Shown here one piece after another: positions 1-12,956 of a stretch of DNA of 64,000 bases. The position numbers and the translations under genes are program-made. Numbering within the stretch: position 1 is the stretch's first letter; each line of letters starts with the position of its first letter. The notes beneath the pieces were generated by a model. It saw only the letters and a program-made list of their open reading frames with translations, did not search any database and was not told the DNA's origin. Source of the DNA: Trichopria drosophilae (taxonomy: Eukaryota; Arthropoda; Insecta; Hymenoptera; Diapriidae); NCBI GenBank assembly GCA_030407085.1, contig CM059582.1, positions 71,381,501 through 71,445,500 of the forward strand, read 5' to 3'.

Positions 1-387
1 TTTCGATAAATCGTTTATTTTCGCCTTATTTATTATGATATTGGAAGGATTGTTATATTTTCTCAATTCGCAAACGAATCGCAAACGTTTGAGTCCGATT
101 GCAAAAAAATCGCATACCTTTTAAAGGATTTTGTATATCGAGGCTGGCTGGATCTAGTAACTTTCGATAATTCGTTTATTTTCGCATTATTTATTATGAT
201 ATTCGGGAGATTGCTATATTTTCTCAATTCGCAAACGAATCGCAAACGTTTGAGACCGCTTGCAAAAAAATCGCAAACCTTTTAAGCGATTTTGAAGCGA
301 ACGTGAAGTTAGCCGTCCATGTCATGTAACTTTCGATAATTCGTTTATTTTCGCATTATTTATTATGATATTCGGGAGATTGCTATA

Positions 388-548
388 TTTTCTCAATTCG
401 CAAACGAATCGCAAACGTTTGAGACCGATTGCAAAAAAATCGCAAACCTTTTAAAGGATTTTGTATATCGAGGCGGGCTTAATCAGGTAAGTTTCGATAA
501 TTCGTTTATTTTCGCCTTATTTATTATGATATTCGAGAGATTGTTATA
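388..548 (+). repeat. Reference type A2 monomer (161 bp, CAGGTAAGT variant)
   Basis: This is a representative of the commonest left-array subtype. It has the type A cassette GTATATCGAGGCGGGC but continues CTTAATCAGGTAAGTTTCG instead of CTGGATCTAGTAACTTTCG. The downstream half usually has CGCCTTATTT and ATTCGAGAGATTGTTA. CAGGTAAGT at 484-492 equals the full consensus eukaryotic 5' splice-site nonamer. I saw this variant in many left-array units and in none of the right array. That it is a coherent subtype follows from linked differences along the unit. Any splicing role is unproven. Confidence 0.9.
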
Positions 549-949
549 TTTTCTCAATTCGCAAACGAATCGCAAACGTTTGAGACCGATTGCAAAAAAA
601 TCGCAAACCTTTTAAGGGGTTTTTGAAGCGAACGTGAAGTTAGCCGGCCATGTCGAGTAACTTTCGATAATTCGTTTATTTTCGCATTATTTATTATGAT
701 ATTCGAGAGATTGTTATATTTTCTCAATTCGCAAACGAATCGCAAGCGTTTGAGACCGATTGCAAAAAATCGCAAACCTTTTAAAAGATTTTGTATATCG
801 AGGCGGGCTTGATCTAGTAACTTTCGATAAATCGTTTATTTTCGCCTTATTTATTATGATATTCGGGAGATTGCTATATTTTCTCAAATCGCAAACGAAT
901 CGCAAACGTTTGAGACCGATTGCAAAAAAATCGCAAACCTTTTAAAGGA

Positions 950-1672
950 TTTTGTATATCGAGGCGGGCTTAATCAGGTAAGTTTCGATAATTCGTTTAT
1001 TTTCGCCTTATTTATTATGATATTCGAGAGATTGTTATATTTTCTCAAATCGCAAACAAATCGCAAACGTTTGAGAAAGACTGCAAAAAATCGCAAAACT
1101 TTTATAGGATTTTGTATATCGAGGCGGACTGGATCTAATAACTTTCGATAATTCGTTTATTTTCGCATTATTTATTATGATATGCGGGAGATTGCTATAT
1201 TTTCTCAATTCGCAAATGAATCGCAAACGTTTGAGACCGATTGCAAAAAAATCGCAAACCTTTTAAGGGGTTTTTTAAGCGAACGTGAAGTTAGCCGGCC
1301 ATGTCGAGTAACTTTCGCTAATTCGTTTATTTTCGCATTATCTATTATAATATTCGAGAGATTGCTATATTTTCTCAATTCGCAAACGAATCGCAAACGT
1401 TTGAGACCGACTGCAAACAAATCGCAAACCTTTTAAAGGATTTTGTATATCGAGGCGGGCTTAATCAGGTAAGTTTCGATAATTCGTTTATTTTCGCCTT
1501 ATTTATTATGATATTCGAGAGATTGTTATATTTTCTCAAATCGCAAACAAATCGCAAACGTTTGAGAAAGACTGCAAAAAATCGCAAAACTTTTATAGGA
1601 TTTTGTATATCGAGGCGGACAGGATCTACTAACTTTCGATAATTCGTTTATTTTCGCATTATTTATTATGAT
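950..1672 (+). repeat. Duplicated multi-monomer block, copy 1
   Basis: The run of units from the CTTAATCAGGTAAGT unit near 970, through the GGACTGGATCTAATAAC unit, the B unit at ~1,260-1,310 and the next A2 unit, recurs at 4,704-5,426 (offset 3,754). It recurs again from 7,461 (offset 6,511), diverging there near 8,051. The tell-tale single-base variants ATATGCGGGAG and TTTCGCTAATTCG are shared by all three copies. Comparison was by eye; I did not align every base. Confidence 0.8.
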
Positions 1673-4082
1673 ATTCGAGAGATTGCTATATTTTCTCAAT
1701 TCGCAAACGAATCGCAAACGTTTGAGACCGACTGCAAACAAATCGCAAACCTTTTAAAGGATTTTGTATATCGAGGCGGACAGGATCTACTAACTTTCGA
1801 TAATTCGTTTATTTTCGCCTTATTTATTATGATATTCGAGAGATTGCTATATTTTCTCAATTCGCAAACGAATCGCAAACGTTTGCGACCGATTGCAAAA
1901 AAATCGCAAACCTTTTAAGGGGTTTTTTTACCATACGTGAAGTTAGCCGGCCATGTCGAGTAACTTTCAATAATTCGTTTATTTTCGCATTATTTATTAT
2001 TGTATTCGAGAGATTGCGATATTTTCTCAATTTGCAAATGAATCGCTAACGTTTGAGACCGATTGCAAAAAAATCGCAAACCTTTTAAAGGATTTTGTAT
2101 ATCGAGGCGGGCTTAATCAGGTAAGTTTCGATAATTCGTTTATTTTCGCCTTATTTATTATGATATTCGAGAGATTGTTATATTTTCTCAATTCGCAAAC
2201 GAATCGCAAACTTTTGAGACCGATTGCAAAAAAATCGCAAACCTTTTAAGCGATTTTGAAGCGAACGTGAAGTTAGCCGTCCATGTCGAGTAACTTTCGA
2301 TAATTCGTTTATTTTCGCATTATCTATTATAATATTCGAGAGATTACTATATTTTCTCAATTCGCAAACGAATCGCAAACGTTTGCGACCGATTGGAAAA
2401 AAATCGCAAACCTTTTAAGGGGTTTTTTTACCATACGTGAAGTTAGCCGGCCATGTCGAGTAACTTTCAATAATTCGTTTATTTTCGCATTATATATTAT
2501 AATATTCGAGAGATTGCTATATTTTCTCAATTCGCAAACGAATCGCAAACGTTTGAGACCGACTGCAAACAAATCGCAAACCTTTTAAAGGATTTTGTAT
2601 ATCGAGGCGGGCTTAATCAGGTAAGTTTCGATAATTCGTTTATTTTCGCCTTATTTATTATGATATTCGAGAGATTGTTATATTTTCTCAATTCGCAAAC
2701 GAATCGCAAACGTTTGAGACCGATTGCAAAAAAATCGCAAACCTTTTAAAGGATTTTGTATATCGAGGCGGGCTTAATCAGGTAAGTTTCGATAATTCGT
2801 TTATTTTCGCATTATTTATTATGATATTCGGGAGATTGCAATATTTTCTCAATTCGCAAACGAATCGCAAGCGTTTGAGACCGATTGCAAAAAAATCGCA
2901 AACCTTTTAAAGGATTTTGTATATCGAGGCGGGCTTGATCTAGTAACTTTCGATAATTCGTTTATTTTCGCATTATTTATTATGATATTCGGGAGATTGC
3001 TATATTTTCTCAATTCGCAAATGAATCGCAAACGTTTGAGACCGATTGCAAAAAAATCGCAAACCTTTTAAGGGGTTTTTGTAGAACGTGAGTTAGCCGA
3101 ACATGTCGAGTAACTTTCGATAAATCGTTTATTTTCGCATTATTTATTATGATATTCGGGAGATTGCAATATTTTCTCAATTCGCAAACGAATCGCAAGC
3201 GTTTGAGACCGATTGCAAAAAATCGCAAACCTTTTAAAAGATTTTGTATATCGAGGCGGGCTTAATCAGGTAAGTTTCGATAATTCGTTTATTTTCGCCT
3301 TATTTATTATGATATTCGAGAGATTGTTATATTTTCTCAAATCGCAAACAAATCGCAAACGTTTGAGAAAGACTGCAAAAAATCGCAAAACTTTTATAGG
3401 ATTTTGTATATCGAGGCGGACTGGATCTAATAACTTTCGATAATTCGTTTATTTTCGCATTATTTATTATGATATGCGGGAGATTGCTATATTTTCTCAA
3501 TTCGCAAATGAATCGCAAACGTTTGAGACCGATTGCAAAAAAATCGCAAACCTTTTAAGGGGTTTTTAAGCGAACGTGAAGTTAGCCGGCCATGTCGAGT
3601 AACTTTCGATAATTCGTTTATTTTCGCATTATCTATTATAATATTCCAGAGATTGCTATATTTTCTCAATTCACAAACGAGTCGCAAACGTTTGAGACCG
3701 ACTGCAAAAAAATCGCAAACCTTTTAAAGGATTTTGTATATCGAGGCGGGCTTGATCAGGTGACATTCGATAATTCGTTTATTTTCGCCTTATTTATTAT
3801 GATATTCGAGTGATTGTTATATTTTCTCGATTCGCAAACGAATCGCAAACGTTTGAGAAAGATTGCAAAAAATCGCAAAACTTTTATAGGATTTTGTATA
3901 TCGAGGCGGGCTGGATTTAGTAACTTTCGATAATTCGTTTATTTTGGCATTATTTATTATGATATTCGGGAGATTGCTATATTTTCTCAATTCGCAAACG
4001 AATCGCAAACGTTTGAGACCTACTGCAAACAAATCGCAAACCTTTTAAAGGATTTTGTATATCGAGGCGGGCATGTCTACTA

Positions 4083-5294
4083 CTTTCGATAATTCGTTTA
4101 TTTTCGCATTATTTATTATGATATTCGAGAGATTGCTATATTTTCTCAATTCGCAAACGAATCGCAAACGTTTGAGACCGACTGCAAACAAATCGCAAAC
4201 CTTTTAAAGGATTTTGTATATCGAGGCGGGCTTAATCAGGTAAGTTTCGATAATTCGTTTATTTTCGCCTTATTTATTATGATATTCGAGAGATTGTTAT
4301 ATTTTCTCAATTCGCAAACGAATCGCAAACGTTTGAGAAAGATTGCAAAAAATTCGAAAACCTTTTAAGGGGTTTTTTAAGCGAACGCGAAGTTAGCCGG
4401 CCATGTCGAGTAACTTTCGATAAATCGTTTATTTTCGCATTATTTATTATGATATTCGGGAGATTGCAATATTTTCTCAATTCGCAAACGAATCGCAAGC
4501 GTTTGAGACCGATTGCAAAAAAATCGCAAACCTTTTAAAGGATTTTGTATATCGAGGCGGGCTTGATCTAGTAACTTTCGATAAATCGTTTATTTTCGCC
4601 TTATTTATTATGATATTCGGGAGATTGCTATATTTTCTCAAATCGCAAACGAATCGCAAACGTTTGAGACCGACTGCAAACATATCGCAAACCTTTTAAA
4701 GGATTTTGTATATCGAGGCGGGCTTAATCAGGTAAGTTTCGATAATTCGTTTATTTTCGCCTTATTTATTATGATATTCGAGAGATTGTTATATTTTCTC
4801 AAATCGCAAACAAATCGCAAACGTTTGAGAAAGACTGCAAAAAATCGCAAAACTTTTATAGGATTTTGTATATCGAGGCGGACTGGATCTAATAACTTTC
4901 GATAATTCGTTTATTTTCGCATTATTTATTATGATATGCGGGAGATTGCTATATTTTCTCAATTCGCAAATGAATCGCAAACGTTTGAGACCGATTGCAA
5001 AAAAATCGCAAACCTTTTAAGGGGTTTTTTAAGCGAACGTGAAGTTAGCCGGCCATGTCGAGTAACTTTCGCTAATTCGTTTATTTTCGCATTATCTATT
5101 ATAATATTCGAGAGATTGCTATATTTTCTCAATTCGCAAACGAATCGCAAACGTTTGAGACCGACTGCAAACAAATCGCAAACCTTTTAAAGGATTTTGT
5201 ATATCGAGGCGGGCTTAATCAGGTAAGTTTCGATAATTCGTTTATTTTCGCCTTATTTATTATGATATTCGAGAGATTGTTATATTTTCTCAAA
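4083..5294 (+). repeat. Duplicated ~1.2-kb block, copy 2
   Basis: This block is near-identical to 6,841-8,051 (offset 2,758, then 2,757 after one A-tract indel near 4,518/7,270). I noticed three differences: T/A at 4,132/6,890, the A indel, and AAAGG/AAAAG in one cassette. Shared rare variants include TTGCAAAAAATTCGAAAACC, GCGAACGCGAAG, TGCAAACATATCGC and ATATGCGGGAG. Its second half is also present as copy 1. The block spans seven to eight monomers, a higher-order unit or a recent segmental duplication. Confidence 0.82.
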
Positions 5295-6840
5295 TCGCAA
5301 ACAAATCGCAAACGTTTGAGAAAGACTGCAAAAAATCGCAAAACTTTTATAGGATTTTGTATATCGAGGCGGACAGGATCTACTAACTTTCGATAATTCG
5401 TTTATTTTCGCATTATTTATTATGATATTCGATAGATTGCTATATTTTCTCAAATTGCAAACGAATCGCAAGCGTTTGAGACCGATTGCAAAAAATCGCA
5501 AACCTTTTGAAGGATTTTGTATATCGAGGCGGACAGGATCTACTAACTTTCGATAATTCGTTTATTTTCGCATTATTTATTATGATATTCGAGAGATTAC
5601 TATATTTTCGCAAATCGCAAACGAATCGCAAACGTTTGAGAAAGACTGCAAAAAAATCGCAAAACTTTTAAAGAATTTTGTATATCGAGGCGGGCTGGAT
5701 TTAGTAACTTTCGATAATTCCGTTATTTTGGCATTATTTATTATGATATTCGGGAGATTGCTATATTTTCTCAATTCGCAAACGAATCGCAAACGTTTGA
5801 GATCGATTACAGAAAAATCGCAAACCTTTTAAAGGATTTTGTATATGGAGGTGGGCTGGATCTAGTCACTTTCGATAATTCGTTTATTTTCGTATTATTT
5901 ATTATGATATTCGAGAGATTGCTATATTTTCTCAATTCGCAAACGAATCGCAAACGTTTGAGACCGACGGCAAAAAAATCGCAAACCTTTTAAAGGATTT
6001 TGTATATCGAGGCGGGCTGGATCTAGTAACTTTCGATAATTCGTTTATTTTCGCATTATTTATTATGATATTCGAGAGATTGCTATATTTTCTCAATTCG
6101 CAAACGAATCGCAAACGTTTGAGACCGACGGCAAAAAAATCTCAAACCTTTTAAAGGATTTTGTATATCGAGGCGGGCTGGATCTAGTAACTTTCGATAA
6201 TTCGTTTATTTTCGCATTATTTATTATGATATTCGAGAGATTGTTATATTTTCTCAATTCGCAAACGAATCGCAAACGTTTGAGACCGATTGCAAAAAAA
6301 TCGCAAACCTTTAAAGGGTTTTTTAAGCGAACGTGAAGTTAACAGGCCATGTCGAGTAACTTTCGATAATTCGTTTATTTTCGCATTATTTATTATGATA
6401 TTGGGGAGATTGCTATATTTTCTCAATTGGCAAATGAATCGCAAACGTTTGAGACCGACTGCAAACAAATCGCTAACCTTTTAAAGGATTTTGTATATCG
6501 AAGCGGGCTTAATCAGGTAAGTTACGATAATTCGTTTATTTTCGCCTTATTTATTATGATATTCGAGAGATTGCTATATTTTCACAATTCGCAAACAAAT
6601 CGCAAACGTTTGAGACCGATTGCAAAAAAATCGCAAACCTTCTAAAGGATTTTGTATACCGAGGCGGGCTCGTCGAGTAACTCTCCATAATTCGTTTATT
6701 TTCGCATTATTTATTCTGATATTCGTGAGATTCCTATATTTTCTAAAATCGCAAACGAATCGCAAACGTTTGATACCGATTGCAAAAAATCGCAAACCTT
6801 TTAAAGGATTTTGTATATCGAGGCGGGCTGAATCTGGTAA

Positions 6841-8051
6841 CTTTCGATAATTCGTTTATTTTCGCATTATTTATTATGATATTCGAGAGAATGCTATATT
6901 TTCTCAATTCGCAAACGAATCGCAAACGTTTGAGACCGACTGCAAACAAATCGCAAACCTTTTAAAGGATTTTGTATATCGAGGCGGGCTTAATCAGGTA
7001 AGTTTCGATAATTCGTTTATTTTCGCCTTATTTATTATGATATTCGAGAGATTGTTATATTTTCTCAATTCGCAAACGAATCGCAAACGTTTGAGAAAGA
7101 TTGCAAAAAATTCGAAAACCTTTTAAGGGGTTTTTTAAGCGAACGCGAAGTTAGCCGGCCATGTCGAGTAACTTTCGATAAATCGTTTATTTTCGCATTA
7201 TTTATTATGATATTCGGGAGATTGCAATATTTTCTCAATTCGCAAACGAATCGCAAGCGTTTGAGACCGATTGCAAAAAATCGCAAACCTTTTAAAAGAT
7301 TTTGTATATCGAGGCGGGCTTGATCTAGTAACTTTCGATAAATCGTTTATTTTCGCCTTATTTATTATGATATTCGGGAGATTGCTATATTTTCTCAAAT
7401 CGCAAACGAATCGCAAACGTTTGAGACCGACTGCAAACATATCGCAAACCTTTTAAAGGATTTTGTATATCGAGGCGGGCTTAATCAGGTAAGTTTCGAT
7501 AATTCGTTTATTTTCGCCTTATTTATTATGATATTCGAGAGATTGTTATATTTTCTCAAATCGCAAACAAATCGCAAACGTTTGAGAAAGACTGCAAAAA
7601 ATCGCAAAACTTTTATAGGATTTTGTATATCGAGGCGGACTGGATCTAATAACTTTCGATAATTCGTTTATTTTCGCATTATTTATTATGATATGCGGGA
7701 GATTGCTATATTTTCTCAATTCGCAAATGAATCGCAAACGTTTGAGACCGATTGCAAAAAAATCGCAAACCTTTTAAGGGGTTTTTTAAGCGAACGTGAA
7801 GTTAGCCGGCCATGTCGAGTAACTTTCGCTAATTCGTTTATTTTCGCATTATCTATTATAATATTCGAGAGATTGCTATATTTTCTCAATTCGCAAACGA
7901 ATCGCAAACGTTTGAGACCGACTGCAAACAAATCGCAAACCTTTTAAAGGATTTTGTATATCGAGGCGGGCTTAATCAGGTAAGTTTCGATAATTCGTTT
8001 ATTTTCGCCTTATTTATTATGATATTCGAGAGATTGTTATATTTTCTCAAA
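6841..8051 (+). repeat. Duplicated ~1.2-kb block, copy 3
   Basis: This is the near-identical partner of 4,083-5,294. The two copies diverge after about 8,051, where this one reads CAAACGAATCGC and copy 2 reads CAAACAAATCGC. A shorter piece of the same haplotype, with TTGCAAAAAATTCGAAAACC and GCGAACGCGAAG, is seen again at about 10,540-10,905. Confidence 0.82.
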
Positions 8052-8845
8052 TCGCAAACGAATCGCAAACGTTTGAGAAAGACTGCAAAAAAATCGCAAA
8101 ACTTTTAAAGAATTTTGTATATCGAGGCGGGCTGGATTTAGTAACTTTCGATAATTCCGTTATTTTGGCATTATTTATTATGATATTCGGGAGATTGCTA
8201 TATTTTCTCAATTCGCAAACGAATCGCAAGCGTTTGAGACCCATTGCAAAAAAATCGCAAACCTTTTAAAGGATTTTGTATATCGATGCGGACAGGATCT
8301 ACTAACTTTCGATAATTCGTTTATTTTCGCCTTATTTATTATGATATTCGAGAGATTGTTATATTTTCTCAATTCGCAAACGAATCGCAAACTTTTGAGA
8401 CCGATTGCAAAAAAATCGCAAACCTTTTAAGCGATTTTGAAGCGAACGTGAAGTTAGCCGTCCATGTCGAGTAACTTTCGATAATTCGTTTATTTTCGCA
8501 TTATCTATTATAATATTCGAGAGATTACTATATTTTCTCAATTCGCAAACGAATCGCAAACGTTTGAGACCGACTGCAAACAAATCGCAAACCTTTTAAA
8601 GGATTTTGTATATCGAGGCGGGCTTAATCAGGTAAGTTACGATAATTCGTTTATTTTCGCCTTATTTATTATGATATTCGAGAGATTGTTATATTTTCTC
8701 AATTCGCAAACGAATCGCAAACGTTTGAGAAAGATTGCAATAAATTCGAAAACCTTTTAAGGGGTTTTTTAAGCGAACGTGAAGTTAGCCGGCCATGTCG
8801 AGTAACTTTCGATAAATCGTTTATTTTCGCATTATTTATTATGAT
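7862..8845 (+). repeat. Segmental duplication pair 1, proximal copy
   Basis: This stretch matches 20,559-21,542 at a constant offset of 12,697. Shared rare variants include TTCCGTTATTTTGGCATT, TTTGAGACCCATTGC, ATCGATGCGGACAGG, CGCAAACTTTTGAGACC, TTAGCCGTCCATG and TTGCAATAAATTCG. The copies diverge at both edges. A third copy of the TTGGCATT-type unit lies near 5,650-5,760. Confidence 0.85.
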
Positions 8846-9180
8846 ATTGGAGAGATTGCTATATTTTCTCAATTCGCAAATGAATCGCAAACGTTTGCGA
8901 CCGATTGCAAAAAAATCGCAAACCTTTTAAGGGGTTTTTTTACCATACGTGAAGTTAGCCGGCCATGTCGAGTAACTTTCAATAATTCGTTTATTTTCGC
9001 ATTATTTATTATGGTATTCGAGAGATTGCGATATTTTCTCAATTTGCAAATGAATCGCTAACGTTTTAGACCGATTGCAAAAAAATCGCAAACCTTTTAA
9101 AGGATTTTGTATATCGAGGCGGGCTGGATTTAGTAACTTTCAAAAATTCCGTTATTTTCGCATTATTTATTATGATATTC

Positions 9181-10378
9181 GGGAGATTGCTATATTTTCT
9201 CAAATCGCAAACAAATCGCAAACGTTTGAGAAAGACTGCAAAAAAATCGCAAACCTTTTATAGGATTTTGTATATCGAGGCGGACTGGATCTAATAACTT
9301 TCGATAATTCGTTTATTTTCGCCTTATTTATTATGATATTCGAGAGATTGTTATATTTTCTCAATTCGCAAACGAATCGCAAACGTTTGAGACCGATTGC
9401 AAAAAAATCGCAAACCTTTTAAAGGATTTTGTATATCGAGGCGGGCTTAATCAGGTAAGTTTCGATAATTCGTTTATTTTCGCCTTATTTATTATGATAT
9501 TCGAGAGATTGTTATATTTTCTCAATTCGCAAACGAATCGCAAACGTTTGAGAAAGATTGCAAAAAATTCGAAAACCTTTTAAGGGGTTTTTTGGGCGAA
9601 CGTGAAGTTAGCCGGCCATGTCGAGTAACTTTCGATAAATCGTTTATTTTCGCATTATTTATTATGATATTCGGGAGATTGCAATATTTTCTCAATTCGC
9701 AAACGAATCGCAAGCGTTTGAGACCGATTGCAAAAAAATCGCAATCCTTTTAAAGGATTTTGTATATCGAGGCGGGCTTGATCTAGTAACTTTCGATAAA
9801 TCGTTTATTTTCGCCTTATTTATTATGATATTCGGGAGATTGCTATATTTTCTCAAATCGCAAACGAATCGCAAACGTTTGAGAAAGGCTGCAAAAAAAT
9901 CGCAAACCTTTTATAGGATTTTGTATATCGAGGCGGACTGGATCTAATAACTTTCGATAATTCGTTTATTTTCGCCTTATTTATTATGATATTCGAGAGA
10001 TTGTTATATTTTCTCAATTCGCAAACGAATCGCAAACTTTTGAGACCGATTGCAAAAAAATCGCAAACCTTTTAAGCGATTTTGAAGCGAACGTCGAGTT
10101 AGCCGTCCATGTCGAGTAACTTTCGATAATTCGTTTATTTTCGCATTATCTATTATAATATTCGAGAGATTGCTATATTTTCTCAATTCGCAAACGAATC
10201 GCAAACGTTTGAGACCGACTGCAAACAAATCGTAAACTTTTTAAAGGATTTTGTATATCGAGGCGGGCTTAATCAGGTAAGTTACGATAATTCGTTTATT
10301 TTCGCCTTATTTATTATGATATTCGAGAGATTGTTATATTTTCTCAATTCGCAAACGAATCGCAAACGTTTGAGACCG
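9181..10378 (+). repeat. Segmental duplication pair 2, proximal copy
   Basis: This stretch matches about 21,873-23,069 at an offset of 12,691-12,692. Shared variants include GAGAAAGGCTGC, GGACTGGATCTAATAAC, GAACGTCGAGTTAGCCGTCC, AAATCGTAAACTTTTTAAAGG and GGTAAGTTACGATAA. One B unit differs between copies: ~9,560-9,610 has TTCGAAAACC and GGGCGAACG, whereas ~22,245-22,300 has GCGATTTTGAAGCGAACG. This suggests local gene conversion after duplication. Confidence 0.8.
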
Positions 10379-12786
10379 CTTGCAAAAAAATCGCAAACCT
10401 TTTAAGCGATTTTCAAGCGAACGTGAAGTTAGCCGTCCATGTCGTGTAACTTTCGAGAATTCGTTTATTTTCGCATTATATATTATAATATTCGAGAGAT
10501 TGCTATATTTTCTCAATTCGCAAACGAATCGCAAACGTTTGAGACCGACTGCAAACAAATCGCAAACCTTTTAAAGGATTTTGTATATCGAGGCGGGCTT
10601 AATCAGGTAAGTTTCGATAATTCGTTTATTTTCGCCTTATTTATTATGATATTCGAGAGATTGTTATATTTTCTCAATTCGCAAACGAATCGCAAACGTT
10701 TGAGAAAGATTGCAAAAAATTCGAAAACCTTTTAAGGGGTTTTTTAAGCGAACGCGAAGTTAGCCGGCCATGTCGAGTAACTTTCGATAAATCGTTTATT
10801 TTCGCATTATTTATTATGATATTCGGGAGATTGCAATATTTTCTCAATTCGCAAACGAATCGCAAGCGTTTGAGACCGATTGCAAAAAAATCGCAAACCT
10901 TTTAAATGATTTTGTATATCGAGGCGGGCTTGATCTAGTAACTTTCGATAATTCGTTTATTTTCGCATTATTTATTATGATATGCGGGAGATTGCTATAT
11001 TTTCTCAATTCGCAAACGAATCGCAAACGTTTGAGACCGACTGCAAACAAATCGCAAACCTTTTAAAGGATTTTGTATATCGAGGCGGGCTTAATCAGGT
11101 AAGTTACGATAATTCGTTTATTTTCGCCTTATTTATTATGATATTCGAGAGATTGTTATATTTTCTCAATTCGCAAACGAATCGCAAACGTTTGAGAAAG
11201 GCTGCAAAAAAATCGCAAACCTTTTATAGGATTTTGTATATCGAGGAGGACTGGATCTAGTAACTTTCGATAATTCGTTTATTTTCGTATTATTTATTAT
11301 GATATGCAAGAGATTGCTATATTTTCTCAATTCGCAAATGAATCGCAAACGTTTGAGACCGATTGCAAAAAAATCGCAAACCTTTTAAGGGGTTTTTTAA
11401 GCGAACGTGAAGTTAGCCGGCCATGTCGAGTAACTTTCGAGAATTCGTTTATTTTCGCATTATATATTATAATATTCGAGAGATTGCTATATTTTCCCAA
11501 TTCGCAAACGAATCGCAAACGTTTGAGACCGACTGCAAACAAATCGCAAACCTTTTAAAGGATTTTGTATATCGAGGCGGGCTGGATCAGATAACTTTCG
11601 ATAATTCGTTTATTTTCGCCTTATTTATTATGATATTCGAGAGATTGTTATATTTTCTCAAATCGCAAACAAATCGCAAACGTTTGAGAAAGACTGCAAA
11701 AAATCGCAAAACTTTTATAGGATTTTGTATATCGAGGCGGACAGGATCTACTAACTTTCGATAATTCGTTTATTTTCGCATTATTTATTATGATATTCGA
11801 GAGATTGCTATATTTTCTCAAATTGAAAACGAATCGCAAACGTTGGAGACCGATTGCAAAAAAATCGCAAACCTTTTATAGGATTTTGTATAGCGAGGAG
11901 GACTGGATCTAGTAACTTTCGATAATTCGTTTATTTTCGCATTATTTATTATGATATTCGGGAGATTGCTATATTTTCTCAATTCGCAAACGAATCGCAA
12001 ACGTTTGAGACCGATTGCAAAAAAATCGCAAACCTTTTAAAGGATTTTGTATATCGAGGCGGGCTTAATCAGGTAACTTTCGATAATTCGTTTATTTTCG
12101 CCTTATTTATTATGATATTCGAGAGATTGTTATATTTTCTCAATTCGCAAACGAATCGCAAACGTTTGAGAAAGATTGCAAAAAATTCGAATACCTTTTA
12201 AGGGGTTTTTAAGCGAACGTGAAGTTAGCCGGCCATGTCGAGTAACTTTCGATAAATCGTTTATTTTCGCATTATTTATTATGATATTCGGGAGATTGCA
12301 ATATTTTCTCAATTCGCAAACGAATCGCAAGCGTTTGAGACCGATTGCAAAAAAATCGCAAACCTTTTAAAGAATTTTGTATATCGAGGCGGGCTTGATC
12401 TAGTAACTTTCGATAAATCGTTTATTTTCGCCTTATTTATTATGATATGCGGGAGATTGCTATATTTTCTCAATTCGCAAATGAATCGCAAACGTTTGAG
12501 ACCGATTGCAAAAAAATCGCAAACCTTTTAAAGGATTTTGTATATCGAGGCGGGCTTAATCAGGTAAGTTTCGATAATTCGTTTATTTTCGCCTTATTTA
12601 TTATGATATTCGAGAGATTGTTATATTTTCTCAAATCGCAAACGAATCGCAAACGTTTGAGAAAGGCTGCAAAAAAATCGCAAACCTTTTATAGGATTTT
12701 GTATATCGAGGCGGACTGGATCTAATAACTTTCGATAATTCGTTTATTTTCGCCTTATTTATTATGATATGCGGGAGATTGCTATA

Positions 12787-12956
12787 TTTTCTCAATTCGC
12801 AAATGAATCGCAAACGTTTGAGACCGATTGCAAAAAAATCGCAAACCTTTTAAGGGGTTTTTTAAGCGAACGTGAAGTTAGCCGGCCATGTCGAGTAACT
12901 TTCGATAATTCGTTTATTTTCGCATTATTTATTATGATATTCGGGAGATTGCTATA
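12787..12956 (+). repeat. Reference type B monomer (170 bp)
   Basis: In this unit the cassette after CCTTTTAA is GGGGTTTTTTAAGCGAACG followed by TGAAGTTAGCCGGCCATG, in place of the type A cassette. The rest of the unit matches type A. The cassette is 47-48 bp in B against 39 bp in A, which accounts for the 169-170 and 161 bp unit lengths. B units are interspersed singly or in pairs among A units in both arrays. Right-array B units mostly read CCACGTCGATTAAC where left-array units read CCATGTCGAGTAAC. Confidence 0.92.
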
